Positions 22,519 through 24,182 of a stretch of DNA of 24,182 bases are shown here, one piece after another (the stretch's first letter is position 1; each line of letters begins with the position of its first letter). The DNA lies in the NCBI GenBank assembly GCA_900546885.1, contig UREN01000034.1, forward strand, positions 1-24,182, written 5' to 3'. The DNA is from an uncultured Oscillospiraceae bacterium (GTDB lineage: Bacteria; Bacillota; Clostridia; Oscillospirales; Ruminococcaceae). Both the position numbers and the translations under genes were made by a program. Under the pieces are notes generated by a model that saw only the letters and a list, made by a program, of their open reading frames with translations, had not been told where the DNA came from and ran no database searches.

Positions 22519-23118
22519 ATGGGGTATAATGCGGCGCCGTTAGAGCGGCTGATTGAAGAATTTGCAAAATTGCCCGGCATTGGGCGAAAGGGCGCCACGC
22601 GCCTTGCCTATCAGGTGCTGAGCATGGAGAAGGAAGAGGCCCTGCGCTTTGCACATGCCATTGAAGAGGCGCACACAAAAATTCACCGCTGCAAAATTTG
22701 CCAGAATTTCACAGAGGATGAAGTGTGCCCCATCTGCCAGGACGAACGGCGAGACCGAAGCACCATCTGCGTGGTAGAGACGCCGCGCGATGTTACTGCG
22801 TTCGAGCGCACCCGGGAATACAAGGGCCTTTACCACGTGCTGCACGGGCTTATTTCGCCCATGGACGGCATAGGGGCCGAGCAGCTTTGCATCAAAGAAC
22901 TGCTGGCCCGCCTGCAAGGCGGCGATGTGAAAGAGATTATCATGGCAACAAACCCCACAGTGGAGGGCGAGGCAACTGCCATGTATGTGGCGCGTTTGGT
23001 AAAGCCGTTGGGGGTAAAAGCAACACGCCTTGCCTATGGCCTGCCTGTGGGCAGCAACCTGGAATATGCGGACGAGGTGACGCTGGGCCGCAGCCTTGCC
23101 AACCGCGGCGAACTGTGA
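22519..23118 (+). CDS. recR: Recombination mediator RecR
   Basis: RecFOR-pathway protein that helps load RecA on gaps. The 199-aa product has a helix-hairpin-helix start (LPGIGRKGATRLAYQVL, 18-34), a four-cysteine zinc finger (C58, C61, C70, C73) and a Toprim domain (TICVVETPRDVTAFERT, 82-98, with the Glu and Asp of the fold). Length matches the family when ATG 22519 is used. GTG 22504, overlapping the ybaB stop, is possible but adds MRRAA, which relatives lack. It is the last gene of the dnaX operon; no clear terminator separates it from the smpB promoter. Confidence 0.96.
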   Translation: MGYNAAPLERLIEEFAKLPGIGRKGATRLAYQVLSMEKEEALRFAHAIEEAHTKIHRCKICQNFTEDEVCPICQDERRDRSTICVVETPRDVTAFERTREYKGLYHVLHGLISPMDGIGAEQLCIKELLARLQGGDVKEIIMATNPTVEGEATAMYVARLVKPLGVKATRLAYGLPVGSNLEYADEVTLGRSLANRGEL

Positions 23119-23132
23119 AAGCACACCGGCGC

Positions 23133-23161
23133 TTGACAAAAGCTGAAAAATAGCGTATGGT
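23133..23161 (+). promoter_or_regulatory. Promoter of smpB
   Basis: Perfect TTGACA (23133-23138), 17-bp spacer, TATGGT (23156-23161). Leader of about 33 nt to the smpB start. Confidence 0.78.
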
Positions 23162-23200
23162 AAAGTTCTCAACGGGGAAAGCTTGGAAAGAAGGGAAGGG

Positions 23201-23677
23201 ATGAAAATGGCCGCGCAGCACCCGGCGGAGAAGCTGATTGCCGAAAACCGCAAGGCAAGGCACGACTATTTCGTCCTGGAACAGCTGGAAACCGGCATTT
23301 CTCTTGCGGGCACGGAAGTGAAAAGCCTTCGCCTTGGCGAAGTGAATTTGAAAGATTCCTGGGTGGAAATTGAAAATGGCGAACTTTTCGTGCTGGGCAT
23401 GCACATCAGCCCGTATGAAAAGGGGAATATTTTTAACCGGGACCCTGTGCGCAAGCGCAAACTGCTGGCGCACAAATCTGAAATTCGCCGCCTTGCCCAG
23501 CAGCAAAAACTGCAGGGCAACACCCTGGTGCCGCTGAAGCTTTATTTCAAGCGTGGCAAGGCAAAGCTTTGCCTTGGGGTGTGTAAGGGCAAAAAATTGT
23601 ATGACAAGCGCGCGGATATGGCCGTGCGCAGCGCCAAGCGCGAAATAGACCGCGCACTGAAGGCGCAGCAGCGCTGA
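23201..23677 (+). CDS. smpB: SsrA-binding protein SmpB
   Basis: Binds tmRNA and places it in stalled ribosomes for trans-translation. The 158-aa protein shows family motifs: [30 protein letters not shown] region, split across residues 14-43; [14 protein letters not shown] (64-77); [23 protein letters not shown]; and the basic tail [23 protein letters not shown], which mimics a codon-anticodon contact. The start is taken at ATG 23201 with AGAAGGG close upstream; ATG 23207 is equally plausible, while TTG 23183 is less so. The tmRNA gene begins 30 bp after its stop codon, the natural partner. Confidence 0.96.
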   Translation: MKMAAQHPAEKLIAENRKARHDYFVLEQLETGISLAGTEVKSLRLGEVNLKDSWVEIENGELFVLGMHISPYEKGNIFNRDPVRKRKLLAHKSEIRRLAQQQKLQGNTLVPLKLYFKRGKAKLCLGVCKGKKLYDKRADMAVRSAKREIDRALKAQQR

Positions 23678-23707
23678 AAATGCCCGCTTTCGGGCTTTTC
23701 AAAATAT

Positions 23708-24058
23708 GGGGATGTAAAGGTTTCGACGGGGAGAGTGAAGCGAGAGCAGCGGGTCGTGTTCGAGGGACACACGTAAAACGCCTTCAAAAAAATAGCTAAC
23801 AACAACAAATTAGCTGTCGCTGCCTAATTAAAGGCGGCTGTCCTGCCTGTTCCAGTGCCGTACAGGGCCAGGGCATCATTTAGGCACTGAACGTGAACGG
23901 CCTTAAGCTTTGCGGGCCGTCATGACCTCATGAAGCTACCGAAGCGGCGGCGCGTGCGCCCGCCTGCCGCCGGGGGAACCCTGTAAGCGTATCTGCACCC
24001 GGAGATACTAGCGCAGATCTCTTTTCGGACACGGGTTCGACTCCCGTCATCTCCACCA
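23708..24058 (+). ncRNA. ssrA: Transfer-messenger RNA (tmRNA)
   Basis: One-piece tmRNA of 351 nt. The 5' end GGGGATG pairs with CATCTCC near the 3' end to form the acceptor stem, and GGTTTCGACGG is the conserved 5' motif. The 3' end carries the T-arm GGGTTCGACTCCC and encoded CCA (24056-24058). The tag frame begins with GCT at 23795 and ends at TAA 23825-23827, coding ANNNKLAVAA, so the appended tag is AANNNKLAVAA with the tmRNA-borne Ala first. It ends in AVAA, a ClpXP-type degron. It lies directly after smpB. Confidence 0.98.
23795..23827 (+). other. tmRNA proteolysis-tag reading frame
   Basis: Resume codon GCT (23795-23797) through the TAA stop, encoding ANNNKLAVAA. It is preceded by an A-rich stretch ending in ATA, as expected for resume-codon placement. 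Confidence 0.93.
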
Positions 24059-24059
24059 C

Positions 24060-24101
24060 AAAAAAGCCTGTAGAATCAACGTTCTACAGGCTTTTTCTTT
24101 G
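24060..24101 (+). terminator. Intrinsic terminator of ssrA
   Basis: Fifteen-bp perfect stem (24061-24075 with 24082-24096), 6-nt loop, ending in TTTTTCTTT. It begins 3 bp after the encoded CCA. Confidence 0.94.
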
Positions 24102-24182
24102 TAAAAGGAAACCACCGGCAATTGAACTATTCCGCCAAAAAAGGACATTGCAAAGAAACCACCCCCGGAGTAGGATAGAACT

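Noticed and set aside
1..24182. CRISPR array, prophage, toxin-antitoxin or defence system
   Set aside because: No regularly spaced repeats, no integrase, transposase, capsid, nuclease-helicase or small toxin pair was seen on either strand.

Overview
The window looks like chromosome from a GC-rich Gram-positive anaerobe of the class Clostridia, probably a gut Oscillospirales-type organism; this placement is an inference. It rests on strong AGGAGG-type ribosome binding sites, a T-box leader on an aminoacyl-tRNA synthetase gene, a long SRP RNA just upstream of dnaX-ybaB-recR, a CarD-family regulator, a membrane-anchored GDPD protein and a low-GC patch carrying a KTR-domain gene. Nearly all the content is housekeeping or metabolic. 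I see no CRISPR array, toxin-antitoxin pair, phage, complete insertion sequence or recognisable defence system.

Layout. Positions 81-4806 (+) hold a complete branched-chain amino acid ABC importer (livK-livH-livM-livG-livF), with a large hairpin between livK and livH and a terminator after livF. Positions 4913-6695 (-) hold a P-loop ATPase whose second P-loop is degenerate, and a family 4 uracil-DNA glycosylase. A pair of overlapping divergent promoters (about 6897-6942) separates these from pduL (phosphotransacylase) and a DUF1848 protein (+). Positions 8602-11367 (-) hold a CmpB-like membrane protein, apparently with a CTG start, and a membrane GDPD phosphodiesterase. From 11521 (+) come a CarD-family regulator behind an attenuator-like terminator, purine nucleoside phosphorylase, and an agmatinase-family ureohydrolase. 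Next is a T-box controlled ileS of the long, eukaryote-like type, then an AraC/GyrI-like regulator.

Positions 18690-19720 are visibly more A/T-rich. They carry, on the minus strand, the C-terminal two thirds of a 4Fe-4S aldo/keto reductase followed by a small KTR-domain gene missing one conserved cysteine: a decayed acquired fragment. Then come the SRP RNA gene (ffs) and the dnaX-ybaB-recR recombination/replication operon. The window closes with the trans-translation pair smpB and ssrA (tmRNA), both with clear signals.

Working together: LivKHMGF imports branched-chain amino acids. The T-box tunes IleS to uncharged tRNA-Ile. PNP and the ureohydrolase are a short nitrogen-salvage operon. PduL probably supplies the acetyl-phosphate/acetyl-CoA step. 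DnaX, YbaB and RecR serve replication and repair. SmpB and tmRNA rescue stalled ribosomes. The points most worth following up are the CarD leader, the C-terminal CX3CX2C motif of the DUF1848 protein, the CTG start, the truncated reductase island, and the missing signal peptide of livK at the window edge.
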